A stretch of DNA of 30,920 nucleotides, taken from contig MSJI02000703.1 in NCBI GenBank assembly GCA_001931905.2, forward strand, positions 1 to 30,920, written 5' to 3'. Both the position numbers and the translations under genes were made by a program. The stretch is from Cladosporium sp. IMV 00045 (Eukaryota > Ascomycota > Dothideomycetes > Cladosporiales > Cladosporiaceae). Under the pieces are notes generated by a model that was not told the origin of the DNA, did no database searches, and was given only the letters and a program-made list of their open reading frames with translations. This document shows, in pieces, positions 30,560 to 30,920 of the stretch; positions within the stretch are counted from its first letter, which is position 1, and every line of letters begins with the position of its first letter.

Positions 30560-30920
30560 TGGAGATGATGAGAATTTTGGTTAGTGGTCAATGGCAGGGA
30601 GTGTCGCCGCATGGCAATGGGTGGCATTCTGAAGCAGGGCTGCGAGGCATGGTCGGCCTTAATGAGAGGGGAGACCCGGTAAGGTATCGCGAAGGAAGGT
30701 CACTTCTGAGGCGAGGCATTCAATGACAGCGACTGAGACACTGTTTGGATGGCCCGAGAGGACAGGAAGCGCATGCCGGTCAGAACGAGAGCCTGACTTG
30801 TTGCTTATTCAGAACGAGGGTGGGACACCTCTGGCTCAAGGAGTGAACTGTAGGTAGGATATGGGAATGGGTTTGGCCCTGGCCCTGAACCCGAACCATC
30901 ACAAAAGCCGTCACTGGCAC

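Larger units (their letters stand above)
29084..30920. other. Gene-poor right end with hairpin and short tandem repeats
   Basis: No convincing gene. Frames of 60-100 codons on both strands are low-complexity or unrecognised; those at 30384-30584 are shaped by the 23-nt repeat. The region holds the inverted repeat, the 25-nt spaced repeats and the 23-nt repeats listed separately. Confidence 0.45.

Overview
This is nuclear DNA of a filamentous ascomycete, most likely a Dothideomycete. The genes have short introns (about 48-80 nt) with GT/AG borders and CTGAC-, CTCAC- or TACTAAC-like branch sites. Their families are typical of Pezizomycotina: SUR7/PalI membrane protein, DHA-type MFS transporter, patatin-like protein, and fungal tyrosine-recombinase-like proteins with C2H2-like fingers. 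Base composition looks balanced, with no AT-rich block of the kind repeat-induced point mutation leaves. Gene density is low, no housekeeping gene is intact, and several genes carry one or two disabling lesions. The window therefore reads as an accessory, possibly subtelomeric, region; that placement is inference.

Layout. 1-1641 (-): decayed gene ending in a C48/Ulp1-type cysteine peptidase domain, cut by the window edge. 2669-4621 (+): six-exon MFS transporter with one in-frame TGA. 5630-9510 (+): 1271-residue zinc finger, GTPase, RING and patatin-like protein whose catalytic Ser and Asp are both replaced. 10582-11158 (+): small three-exon gene of unknown function. 12259-13164 (+): intronless stand-alone Cdc48/p97 N-domain with no ATPase. 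13602-13841 (+): small ORF. 14436-15366 (-): SUR7/PalI-type protein, with a roughly 700 bp shared intergenic region to a secreted-protein gene at 16068-16991 (+). 16992-20815: mostly empty, with a possible oxygenase remnant. 20816-23341 (+): tyrosine-recombinase-like protein, with a degenerate relative directly downstream. 24665-25024 (-): broken exon resembling a fungal domain of unknown function. 25906-27816 (+): two-exon fusion of an integrase-type HHCC zinc module with an ATP-grasp-like region. 28309-29083 (+): doubtful gene. 29084-30920: hairpin and short repeats only.

How it fits together. There is no metabolic operon or cluster. Three themes recur. One is ubiquitin/SUMO biology: the Ulp1 domain, the RING plus C-terminal PPxY in the patatin-like protein, and the lone Cdc48 N-domain. 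The second is mobile-element enzymes: the recombinase-like pair and the HHCC module. The third is protein parts kept without their usual catalysis: pseudo-patatin and Cdc48 N-domain without AAA modules. The strongest candidates for something undescribed are the GTPase-RING-pseudopatatin protein, the orphan Cdc48 N-domain and the HHCC/ATP-grasp fusion. Family assignments come from reading motifs by eye; no database was searched.
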